Part shown: positions 36,367 to 44,248 of the stretch, piece after piece
Layout: every line of letters starts with the position of its first letter
How positions within the stretch are numbered: the stretch's first letter is position 1
NCBI GenBank assembly: GCA_044432725.1
Contig: JAWXUL010000003.1
Span: 1 to 64,000, forward strand
Origin: JAWXUK01 sp044432725
GTDB taxonomy: Bacteria; Bacillota; Clostridia; Oscillospirales; Oscillospiraceae
DNA: 64,000 bases
Direction of reading: 5' to 3'
Made by a program: the position numbers and the translations under genes
The notes under the pieces: generated by a model
Database searches by the model: none
The model's input: the letters and a program-made list of their open reading frames with translations, nothing else
What the model was told of the DNA's origin: nothing

Positions 36367-38037
36367 TTATGCTGTTGGCTCTTCAGGCGCATTTAAAATC
36401 CCCAAAATATCAGCATAAGGATGAATCCCACCTGTGTAAACATTGGTACCATAGGTACAAACCACAGAGAAGGAAACTTCTCGGAAAGGATCAGAAGTTT
36501 CTGGATTTGCACCATCTACATAGACATCATTCAAACCTAAACTGCTTACTTGAAGCGCACCGATAGATTCAAAACTCCGTAGCTGAGAAACCACTTTAGC
36601 AGCAGCAGGGATAGACCCCACTGTCATATTCATATTCACCATAGTACCAGTACAACTAGCAGATAAAAGCAAAAGCTCTGTTGGCATTTTTGCCTCTAGT
36701 TCTGCTAAAAATGCAAGTAATTGTTCATTGGGGTTTTCTGTATTTTCTGTGAAAGTCAACAAACTTGTCTTGCTGGCATCATAGCTTGCGTGGGTAGCTG
36801 CAATTCTATCCAAATATTCCATGTCGATAATCTCTTTGTTCAAATGGGCAAGTTCTTCTTCCATTTGTTGATGTTGTAATGTGGCAGAATATGCCCAATA
36901 CACAGCAAAAACCGTTAAGAAAAGACTAATCAAAATAGCTGTGGGTAAGTCAATTTCCATGGCACCCTTCGCACGTTTGCCTTTGTTTTTCTTGGGGTCG
37001 AAATCCACTGCAAAGTTCAAGCCCCGTTGCCCTGCATACATACCTGGAATATAATATGCTGGTGCTTGGGAAATGCTTCTCAGTTGCGCCGCTGTACTCA
37101 GCTGAGCCATTTGCAAAGTAGCAAAGCCAGTGGCTTCTTCTACCATGACCTCGATGCCCAAAAGATTTCCGCAAGCACCTAAGAGCACCACCTGTGACAC
37201 TTCGCCACTTTTATTATTCGCAAAAAAGGATACACCACGAGAAATAGCCCCCACCAAAGGATCTAGCAAATCTCGAACATCTTCTTCTGTCAAACGTCCA
37301 CGGATATTATCCTCAGCACTAAGATTACTCAAATCCTCTAATGCTTGGGCATAACCGATTTCACCACCACAAGCCTCTCGATATGCCATGATCATCTCTT
37401 CCCCACCATAGTCCAAAGACCGTTGCAGCAAAAGTTCTGTTCCTCGCATAAAGACAATTTGCGTCATGGTACATTCCACTTGGACAAATGCTGTGATCTG
37501 AGCTTGTCGCAAAGTGGCAACACCATCTGCCAAACTACTACAAATTGCGTCAACGCTCTTCAGCCGAAGCTTCAGACCATTACACACTTGCGAGCAAGCT
37601 TCCATGATGGAGTTAGGCATAGCAATGACTAAAACATTACTCCCTTGCTCACCTTTTTTCTTATTCCGAGAAAGAACACGGAATAAAACTTTATAATTTT
37701 CCAAATCTGTGGGGAAATAGTCAACCTTATTATTTTCCACCACACTGGCTATTTTAGGATCTGTTATCACAGGCATCGCTACCTCACGGGTAGCAACCTT
37801 ACTAGATGCAACTGTAAAATGTACCTCTTTTGCATCAGAACAGCCGTTTGCCTCGATATTTGATTTCAGCACCATGGCAAATTCTTCAGGATCTGTAATC
37901 CCTCCGTCTACCACAATCCCATCAGGGGTTTCAAAAAAGAAACAGGATTTCACCTTACGCTTCTTCTCTGTGCCCAAACAAACACTTACTTTAACCAGTC
38001 TATCGCCGACTTCGATACATAAAAACTTCTTCGCCAT
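36367..38037 (-). CDS. PilM-PilN fusion protein
   Basis: 556 residues. Residues 1-340 match PilM, the actin-like cytosolic T4P protein (FLCIEVGDRLVKVSVC, later SLDYGGEEMIMAYREACG and VVLLGACGNLLGIEVM). A membrane helix follows at about 372-392 (AILISLFLTVFAVYWAYS). The C-terminus is PilN-like: coiled coil, then LLAFLAELEAKMPTELLLLS and VVSQLRSFESIGALQVSSL. In most T4P systems PilM binds the N-terminal tail of a separate PilN; here the contact is built into one chain. A gap of 130 bp follows before pilO. Confidence 0.88.
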   Translation of the reverse strand: MAKKFLCIEVGDRLVKVSVCLGTEKKRKVKSCFFFETPDGIVVDGGITDPEEFAMVLKSNIEANGCSDAKEVHFTVASSKVATREVAMPVITDPKIASVVENNKVDYFPTDLENYKVLFRVLSRNKKKGEQGSNVLVIAMPNSIMEACSQVCNGLKLRLKSVDAICSSLADGVATLRQAQITAFVQVECTMTQIVFMRGTELLLQRSLDYGGEEMIMAYREACGGEIGYAQALEDLSNLSAEDNIRGRLTEEDVRDLLDPLVGAISRGVSFFANNKSGEVSQVVLLGACGNLLGIEVMVEEATGFATLQMAQLSTAAQLRSISQAPAYYIPGMYAGQRGLNFAVDFDPKKNKGKRAKGAMEIDLPTAILISLFLTVFAVYWAYSATLQHQQMEEELAHLNKEIIDMEYLDRIAATHASYDASKTSLLTFTENTENPNEQLLAFLAELEAKMPTELLLLSASCTGTMVNMNMTVGSIPAAAKVVSQLRSFESIGALQVSSLGLNDVYVDGANPETSDPFREVSFSVVCTYGTNVYTGGIHPYADILGILNAPEEPTA

Positions 38038-38071
38038 GTTTCAAATTACCTCGTAAATTTCTAGAAATTTA

Positions 38072-38836
38072 TTACATTGTTTGCCCCAAGACATCTTGGA
38101 TATACCAGATCAAAATATCTGTCCCCCAAAGCATGCTCACCAGCACGCCCAAGGATAAATAGGGGCCCAAAGCCAAACGATTATCCACGTCTGCAGAAAC
38201 TTTCATCCGCAAACTATGTACAATACCACCTGTCATACATCCCAACACAAAAGCAAGGAGTATATACTGCCATCCAAGGACAAGCCCACAAGTAGCCATC
38301 AATTTCACGTCGCCTCCGCCCATGCCTTTGCCGTTTGTAGAGACAAACACCAAAATCAAAAGAGAGCTAACCAGCACCATACCGATAATATGATCCAGAA
38401 AATTTTCTCGGTCTAAAATGGTAATCACAACACCTAAAATCAAAATCCCCATATTTAATTGTGGGGCAATCTCCATAGTGCGCACATCAATCACAGAAAT
38501 AGCAAGAAGCAAAGATGCCACCAAAGCATAGCATACACTAATAAGCGAAAAGCCCGTTTGCCAAAAAATCAGCAACCACAACAGACTGTTCGCTCCTTCA
38601 ATCAGTGGATACTGCACAGAAATACCTGCATAACATCCACGACATCTTCCTTTTTGTATCACATAGCTGATAATAGGGATCAGCTCATAAAACTCTAAAT
38701 GCTTCCCACACTGTGGACAGTGAGATGGTTCTCTCACAAAATCCTCACCTTCTGGGATACGTAAAATTAAAACATTTAAAAAACTCCCAAATAATACACC
38801 AAAAATCAGGGCAATGACATAATACAATAATTCCAT
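38072..38836 (-). CDS. pilD: Type IV prepilin peptidase / N-methyltransferase (PilD)
   Basis: 254 residues from ATG 38836; an upstream ATG at 38857 lacks a ribosome site. The membrane aspartyl protease cleaves prepilin leaders and methylates the new N-terminus. Both zinc Cys pairs are present (C40-C43 and C65-C68) and both catalytic Asp are in place: D117 (VIDVRT) and D176 (GGGDVKLM). It follows pilA by about 300 bp and should process pilA and the minor pilins here. Confidence 0.95.
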   Translation of the reverse strand: MELLYYVIALIFGVLFGSFLNVLILRIPEGEDFVREPSHCPQCGKHLEFYELIPIISYVIQKGRCRGCYAGISVQYPLIEGANSLLWLLIFWQTGFSLISVCYALVASLLLAISVIDVRTMEIAPQLNMGILILGVVITILDRENFLDHIIGMVLVSSLLILVFVSTNGKGMGGGDVKLMATCGLVLGWQYILLAFVLGCMTGGIVHSLRMKVSADVDNRLALGPYLSLGVLVSMLWGTDILIWYIQDVLGQTM

Positions 38837-39052
38837 TTTACCTTGTTTTCCTTTCATACTTTAGAGGGTTAGTAAAAAACCACTGGCAGAGGCATTTCTT
38901 AAACAACGATCCCCATTTTTGATTAAATTCAAGAAGTATCTTTAATAGATTTCCAGAGCCATAACAAAAATAAGCGATCAAATGAAGAAATCCCATGCAA
39001 GGGCTTTTTTCAGATTCCCATACAGAGTTTTTTAACATTTATCAAAATAGCA

Positions 39053-39091
39053 CCATAGGCTAAGGGAGAAATTTTCCCCCTCAGCCCTAGG
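39053..39091 (-). terminator. Hairpin after pilA, likely partial terminator
   Basis: CCATAGGCTAAGGGAG, loop, CCCCTCAGCCCTAGG: a long stem with a few mismatches. On the minus strand it is followed by a short T-run (CTATTTTG). It would stop most pilA transcripts and let some read into pilD. Confidence 0.6.
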
Positions 39092-39099
39092 TTTTTATC

Positions 39100-39114
39100 A
39101 CTCACTCAGTGAGT
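39100..39114 (-). other. Palindrome ACTCACTCAGTGAGT after the pilA stop
   Basis: 7-bp perfect arms around one central base, 19 bp downstream of the pilA stop codon. No binding protein is known to me. Confidence 0.4.
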
Positions 39115-39132
39115 CATATTCATTCAGTTCGA

Positions 39133-39627
39133 TTAAGAATAGTACAAGCCAACTGCTTCAGCGAAGTCAGAGTTTGTGCAAGTGATGTAAGGAACGCTAG
39201 TTGCAGGATCAACAAACACGCCGAACACGATTCCGCCAGTACCAGCAATGCCTTGAGCCCAAACAGAAGTAATGCTTGCTGTTGTTGTACCAAGAGTAGA
39301 AGTGATTTCTTTGTCATAATCACAACCATCAAGTCCAGCTTCAGCAACAGTCAATGAACCGTTAACGCCCCAGGTTACTTTAAGAGCTTGATCCAATTGT
39401 GGTTGTGTAGAAAGTGCGATTGTCATAACAGATGCGATTTGGTCGCCAGCTGTTTTGTCAGCTTGTTCACGAGAAGATTCAACGAATCTCAGGTATTGAG
39501 GAGCAAGAACACCCATCAACACTGCCATAATAGCAACCACGATGATAAGTTCGACTAGGGAGAAACCTTTGTTGTCTTTCATGCCGTCACGTACAGCATT
39601 CATTTTGTTTGCGATGAAGTTTTTCAT
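39133..39627 (-). CDS. pilA: Major type IV pilin
   Basis: 164 residues. Class III leader of 21 residues ending DNKG, then FSLVELIIVVAIMAVLMGV with Glu+5. The mature domain has two cysteines (GCDYDKEI and YITCTNSDF) well placed for the C-terminal disulfide loop of PilA. Codons are strongly biased to GTT, GCT and CGT, as expected for an abundant product. RBS GAAAGAGG about 7 nt before ATG 39627. Upstream it has its own structured leader and a triplicated promoter region. Confidence 0.92.
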   Translation of the reverse strand: MKNFIANKMNAVRDGMKDNKGFSLVELIIVVAIMAVLMGVLAPQYLRFVESSREQADKTAGDQIASVMTIALSTQPQLDQALKVTWGVNGSLTVAEAGLDGCDYDKEITSTLGTTTASITSVWAQGIAGTGGIVFGVFVDPATSVPYITCTNSDFAEAVGLYYS

Positions 39628-39770
39628 AATTTTTGCCTCTTTCCTTTAATAAAAAAATATTATTTCAAACCCACCAGAGCTATTCTCCAGTGTAGGTAGT
39701 GAAACCGAAGTAAGTATCGGAAGCCTAGCTTCCATGGGTTTCGGACTTGCTTTCGTCCTCATTTGGACTG
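39628..39770 (-). other. Structured 5' leader of pilA
   Basis: Between the proximal promoter start and pilA, the minus strand holds GGAC-loop-GTCC, then GAAACC...GGTTTC enclosing GGAAGC-TAG-GCTTCC, then CCGA...TCGG overlapping the enclosing stem, so alternative pairings exist. Length about 142 nt. I compared it with the GEMM-I, c-di-GMP-II and guanidine-I consensus and saw no convincing match. Confidence 0.5.
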
Positions 39771-39775
39771 TCATT

Positions 39776-39804
39776 AGTATATCACAGCTTGTTTTCTTTG
39801 TCAA
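39776..39804 (-). promoter_or_regulatory. pilA promoter P1 (proximal)
   Basis: TTGACA (39799-39804), 17 nt, TATACT (39776-39781), the strongest of the three. An A/T tract that could act as an UP element lies directly upstream. Confidence 0.85.
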
Positions 39805-39876
39805 GAGTTTTTTTAAGTTTTTTAAAAAAACTTTACCAAGTTGTTACAAGAATGTGAACTCCTTTGACTTGACCTT

Positions 39877-39905
39877 AGTTTATCACAGTCGCTGTAACTT
39901 GTCAA
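39877..39905 (-). promoter_or_regulatory. pilA promoter P2 (repeat unit 2)
   Basis: TTGACA (39900-39905), 17 nt, TAAACT (39877-39882). Confidence 0.75.
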
Positions 39906-39978
39906 GAGTTTTTTGAAATATTTTTAAAAAACTTTTTCTAAGTTGTTACGAAAGTGTGAACTTCTTTGACCTGAGATT

Positions 39979-40007
39979 AGTTTACCACAGCTGTAACCCC
40001 TTGTCAA
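39979..40007 (-). promoter_or_regulatory. pilA promoter P3 (repeat unit 3)
   Basis: TTGACA (40002-40007), 17 nt, TAAACT (39979-39984). It lies just after the pilC stop codon. Confidence 0.7.
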
Positions 40008-40070
40008 TAGCTTTTCGAAAAAAAGATGAAATATTTTTTTCGAATTTGTTACAAGAGTATGAACTAGAAA

Positions 40071-41297
40071 TTACAGGTTCCCTAATTCTTCGTACATCTT
40101 CGCCATAGGTGCCATAACAGAACCGATGATACCCCCAACTAAAACAGCCATTACGATGATGGTGGCAGGCTCTAGCAATGCCATCACAGCCTCAGTGGCA
40201 GCTTCCACCTCTTCTTCATAATACCCAGCTAAGGTGTCAAGCATTTTATCTGTTTTCCCTGTTTCTTCCCCAATGCTTACCATATGATACATCAAAGCTG
40301 GAAAAACCCCTGTTTCTTTCATGGTGTCGCTCATCTGATTCCCCAAAGCAACCTCGTCAGCCACGGTATACACAGCTGCTCGGAACACCAAATTGGTCAT
40401 GGTGTTTGCCGTGGTCTCGATAGAAGGAATCAAATCAAGCCCTGCGCCTTGCAAAGTAGAAAGGGTTCTCGCCATACGAGCACAAGCGGTCTTGCTCACC
40501 AAGTTGTTCACCACTGGGATTTTCAAAGTAACAATAGACATGGTACTCTCACCCAAAGGAGATTTCAAAAACTTAACCATCAGCAAAAATCCACCGATCA
40601 TATAAGCCATAACCATATACCATTTATCTTGCAAATACTCCGAAACGCCAAGGACAAACAAAGTAATCCCTGGCAAAGTAGTACCCATGTCGTTAAACAT
40701 CATTTCAAACTGTGGCACCACGAAAACCAGCATAACAATAACCACTGCGATCATAACCACAAAAATAACGCAAGGATAAACACCGGCTTTTTTAATGGTA
40801 GAAGCAAGTCTTGCTTCCTTTTCAAATTGAATCGCCATCCGTAAAAAACTGTTTTCCAAAGAACCAGATGCCTCACCTGCTGCTGCAAGTGTCACAAGCA
40901 TCTTCGGGAAAGTTTTGGGGAACTGTGCCATGGCTTCAGAAAAGGTTTCCCCTTCCAAAATCATTCGTTTACATTCAGCCAGACCATAGGCAAGCTGCTT
41001 ATTCTCCGTTTGGTCAATCAACATATCCAAAGTGGAAACCACAGGTACCCCAGCTTCAGAGATAGAAACAAATTGTCTACAAAAAACGGCAAGCTCTTTG
41101 GGTTTGGGCTGACGTCCGCCGCCCCCTTTGTCATTACCCCTTGAGCCTACGCCTCCCATGATTGCATCTTCAATGGAAAGAACCGTACTTCCGTTCGCTT
41201 TCAGCTGTTCCACAGCGTCGGCACGATTGTCGCAGTTCATAGTGCCCTTCACACGCTTCCCATTGGAATCCGTGATGACATAAGTGTATGCAGCCAA
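40071..41297 (-). CDS. pilC: T4P platform protein PilC (GspF family)
   Basis: 408 residues from TTG 41297, chosen because AGGAGG lies 8 nt upstream, while the earlier GTG is within the ribosome site. Two GspF repeats (about 65-190 and 270-395) and three membrane helices (IFVVMIAVVIVMLVFVVPQ, YMVMAYMIGGFLLMV, ATIIVMAVLVGGIIGSVM). N-terminal AAYTYVITDSNGKRVKG is the usual PilC opening. It forms the rotating inner-membrane platform driven by PilB and PilT. Confidence 0.95.
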   Translation of the reverse strand: MAAYTYVITDSNGKRVKGTMNCDNRADAVEQLKANGSTVLSIEDAIMGGVGSRGNDKGGGGRQPKPKELAVFCRQFVSISEAGVPVVSTLDMLIDQTENKQLAYGLAECKRMILEGETFSEAMAQFPKTFPKMLVTLAAAGEASGSLENSFLRMAIQFEKEARLASTIKKAGVYPCVIFVVMIAVVIVMLVFVVPQFEMMFNDMGTTLPGITLFVLGVSEYLQDKWYMVMAYMIGGFLLMVKFLKSPLGESTMSIVTLKIPVVNNLVSKTACARMARTLSTLQGAGLDLIPSIETTANTMTNLVFRAAVYTVADEVALGNQMSDTMKETGVFPALMYHMVSIGEETGKTDKMLDTLAGYYEEEVEAATEAVMALLEPATIIVMAVLVGGIIGSVMAPMAKMYEELGNL

Positions 41298-41396
41298 TAA
41301 AAACACCTCCTTATGATGTTGTGTCTTATTTATCGTCCATTTACGATTTTTATTAAGAGGGAAAACCTCTTTCTCCTTAAGTCGTAGAAATTGGTA

Positions 41397-42461
41397 TTAT
41401 CTCACCTTAGATGCCATTGCTGTTTGATCTTGGGCATAGTTAATGGCAACATCTGCTGTGATTTCTCTTGCTTTATAGCGAGCAAAAATGGCATCATCCA
41501 TGGTAATCATACCAGCACGTTTCCCTGTTTGCATAGAAGAAGCAATTTGGCTGATTTTACCTTCTCGAATCAGATTTCGAATGGCGTGATTGGCAATCAT
41601 GATTTCCAAAGCTGCCACACGTCCTTTGCCCCCAGCTCTTGGCATAAGCTGTTGTGAGCAAACACACTGAATCACTTCTGCAAGCTGAGCACGCACTTGT
41701 GGCTGTTGGTGAGGAGGAAAAACGTCCAACACACGGTCAATGGTAGCAGCTGCCCCAATGGTATGAAGGGTAGAGAAGACCAAGTGTCCTGTTTCAGCTG
41801 CAGTCACAGCTGTCCCGATGGTTTCAAGGTCCCGCATTTCTCCCACCAGCAACACATCAGGATCCTGACGCAAGGCTGCACGTAGTGCAGAGCCATAACC
41901 ACCAACAGAATCCACGCCCATTTCACGTTGATTCACAATACAGCGCTTGTGGTGATGTAAAAATTCGATGGGGTCTTCCATGGTGACAATATGTCCTGGC
42001 TCATCTCTGTTGATGATACCTAAAATAGCTGCCAAAGTCGTAGATTTACCAGACCCAGTAGGCCCTGTCACTAGCACAAGACCACGTTTTAAACGAGTGG
42101 TGCCCAAAAGTGCTTCTGGAAGCCCAAGTTTCTCAGGATCAGGCACTTCTGAGTTGATCAAACGAGCCACCATGGCATAGTTCCCACGTTGGCGAAAAGC
42201 ATTGATCCGAAACCGTCCAGCGCCATCAACACCGAAAGAAAAGTCAAGCTCTCCTCGCTCTTCCAGCTTTTCCATCTCAGAAGGTGGCATCACAGAACGC
42301 ACGATTTTTTCCGTATCCTCACCTGTCAAAGGCCAATAGCCTTCCATACGTAAAATACTACCATCCACCCGACAAGAAGGCTCTACATTCACACTGATAT
42401 GAATATCAGAAGCACCAAGCTCCTTTGCCTTCTTCATCATCTCTACTACATCTACTTCCAT
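41397..42461 (-). CDS. pilT: Pilus retraction ATPase PilT
   Basis: 354 residues from ATG 42461 (AGGAG 9 nt upstream). Walker A GPTGSGKST at 133-141, Asp box DPDVLLVGEMRD, His box HLVFSTLHT, and the PilT C-terminal AIRNLIREGKISQI motif that separates retraction ATPases from PilB. Forms a hexamer that powers pilus retraction and twitching. Confidence 0.95.
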   Translation of the reverse strand: MEVDVVEMMKKAKELGASDIHISVNVEPSCRVDGSILRMEGYWPLTGEDTEKIVRSVMPPSEMEKLEERGELDFSFGVDGAGRFRINAFRQRGNYAMVARLINSEVPDPEKLGLPEALLGTTRLKRGLVLVTGPTGSGKSTTLAAILGIINRDEPGHIVTMEDPIEFLHHHKRCIVNQREMGVDSVGGYGSALRAALRQDPDVLLVGEMRDLETIGTAVTAAETGHLVFSTLHTIGAAATIDRVLDVFPPHQQPQVRAQLAEVIQCVCSQQLMPRAGGKGRVAALEIMIANHAIRNLIREGKISQIASSMQTGKRAGMITMDDAIFARYKAREITADVAINYAQDQTAMASKVR

Positions 42462-42509
42462 TCTCACGCTCTCCTAATCTAATCAATCTAATGGGAACCT
42501 CTAAAAAAC

Positions 42510-44216
42510 CTAATGTCCACCAGCGGTGAGACGTTGCACCTCGCTGACTGCTGTAATTTTTTCCTTTACCGCTGCGATAACGCCTGTACGTAAAGTTCTC
42601 ATGCCATTCTTCTCTGCAACTGCCTGCATCTCCTCCGAGGTAGACCCTGAGGCAATATGTCTTTTCAGTTCGTGGTTCACTTCCATGATTTCATAAACAC
42701 CCATCCGACCTGCAAAACCTGTATTACTACAATAATCACAACCCACAGGCACACAAACAGTCAAACGCTCCCCAGGCTCCATGCCCAAAGCCATCAAATC
42801 TTCAGAAGAGGCACGTTTTTCTCGTTTGCATTTATCACAAAGACGACGGACAAGCCGTTGAGCGATGACGCCCACAATGGCGTCAGCAAGAAGATAAGTC
42901 TCAAGACCCATATCTGCCAAACGAGAAACCGTTGCACAAGCAGAGTTTGTATGCAGAGTAGACACCACTAAATGCCCTGTGATAGACGCTTGCACAGCAA
43001 TCCGAGCCGTTTCTTCGTCCCGAATCTCACCAATCATGATGATATCTGGATCTTGCCGCAAAATGGATTTCAAAGCTGCAGCAAAAGTTAGCCCAGCTTT
43101 TGGATTCACGTGCACTTGGTTCAACCCTGGAATGTTCGCTTCCACAGGGTCTTCCACCGTGATGATATTTACTTCAGGTTTGTTCAGTTCTGACAAAGCT
43201 GTATACAAAGTCGTGGATTTCCCCGACCCAGTGGGGCCTGTCACCAACATAATTCCATTGGGACGTGAAATAATACGGTCGAATTGTTCCATTTCATGGT
43301 CACGCAAGCCCAAATCTCCCTTTGGTTTGGTCAACATAGAGGAGTTGGCAACCCGCATAACGATTTTTTCTCCGTAATAAGAGGGAAGCATGGACACACG
43401 CACGTCATAATCTTGTCTATCAAGGGTAAAACTGATCCGTCCATCCTGTGGTTTCCGTTTTTCAGCAATGTCCATCCCACCCATGATTTTAATCCGAGTA
43501 GACAAAGCTGGCATCAAGGAAATATCATACTCCATTTGCTCTACCAAATCGCCGTCGATTCGATAGCGCAAACGGATATGCTTTTCCGCTGCGTCAAAGT
43601 GAATATCCGAACAACGAGAACGAACAGCCTGTTCTAGCACAGACCGAACCAAGGCAACAATGGGTGCATTTGAATTGTCATTTTCCTGAACTTCTGGCTC
43701 ATCTTGTTGCATCAAAGCAATCTTTTGCTCACGTTCCTGAGCATATTGCTCTGCCGCTTGCATTGCCGTATCATTCCCGTAATGACGGTCAAGCATAGAG
43801 TCAATCTCACGGGTGGTGGAAATCCTTGGCGAAACACGATAATTTGTGATAATACCAATATCATCTTGGGCAAGCAAATCAAAAGGATTGGACATAGCAA
43901 GAACCAATTCATTTTTTGCCTTGTTGATCTCCAGTGGCACCACGTTATGCTTCCGTAAAACAGAAACACTGACTAAATTCATCAGTTCTGGAGTCATACG
44001 TTGTCCACGCAAGGGGATATATTTAATACCTGATTGGGTTTGCAGGACTTTCACAATGTCTTCTTCAGAAACAACGCCTTCGCTGACCAGATATTCCCCT
44101 AGCTTCATCTTTGTTTTCTTTTGCTCTTCTAGCGCTTGGAGCAATTCTTCGTCAGAGAGAAGCCCCTCTTTTACCAAGACATCGCCAAAACGCATCTTTT
44201 TCCTTGTAAAGCCCAT
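42510..44216 (-). CDS. pilB: Pilus extension ATPase PilB with MshEN-like N-terminus
   Basis: 568 residues. N-terminus holds two tandem MshEN-type motifs, RFGDVLVKEGLLSDEELLQA (from 9) and the LGEYLVSEGVVSEEDIVKVL stretch (from 39), each with the spaced Leu/Gly/Gln residues that bind c-di-GMP in MshE and some PilB proteins. The ATPase core has Walker A GPTGSGKST, RQDPDIIMIGEIRD and the four-Cys zinc site (LCDKCKRE and CDYC). First pilus gene, 32 bp after metK. RBS AAGGAGG, ATG 44216. Confidence 0.95.
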   Translation of the reverse strand: MGFTRKKMRFGDVLVKEGLLSDEELLQALEEQKKTKMKLGEYLVSEGVVSEEDIVKVLQTQSGIKYIPLRGQRMTPELMNLVSVSVLRKHNVVPLEINKAKNELVLAMSNPFDLLAQDDIGIITNYRVSPRISTTREIDSMLDRHYGNDTAMQAAEQYAQEREQKIALMQQDEPEVQENDNSNAPIVALVRSVLEQAVRSRCSDIHFDAAEKHIRLRYRIDGDLVEQMEYDISLMPALSTRIKIMGGMDIAEKRKPQDGRISFTLDRQDYDVRVSMLPSYYGEKIVMRVANSSMLTKPKGDLGLRDHEMEQFDRIISRPNGIMLVTGPTGSGKSTTLYTALSELNKPEVNIITVEDPVEANIPGLNQVHVNPKAGLTFAAALKSILRQDPDIIMIGEIRDEETARIAVQASITGHLVVSTLHTNSACATVSRLADMGLETYLLADAIVGVIAQRLVRRLCDKCKREKRASSEDLMALGMEPGERLTVCVPVGCDYCSNTGFAGRMGVYEIMEVNHELKRHIASGSTSEEMQAVAEKNGMRTLRTGVIAAVKEKITAVSEVQRLTAGGH

Positions 44217-44248
44217 GCAAACCTCCTTCCCTCAAGTATAACTAGAAT

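Larger units (their letters stand above)
39774..40067 (-). repeat. Three tandem ~102-bp repeats, each carrying a promoter, upstream of pilA
   Basis: Units start at 39774, 39875 and 39977 (TTAGT-TATCACAG or near-identical), period 101-102 bp. Each unit holds on the minus strand a -35 TTGACA and a -10, plus an A/T tract next to the -35, and farther upstream a TTGTTACAA-like palindrome at 39841, 39943 (variant) and 40046, with GTGAAC or TGAAC alongside. The last unit runs into the pilC stop region. Confidence 0.85.

Noticed and set aside
39628..39770. c-di-GMP riboswitch before pilA
   Set aside because: Expected by analogy with Clostridioides difficile, but neither the GEMM-I core (GCAAACC ... 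ACGCAAAGC) nor the class II core could be found.
40284..40844. Plus-strand open frame of 186 codons opposite pilC
   Set aside because: Antisense shadow; His/Asn-rich composition typical of the reverse strand of these genes.
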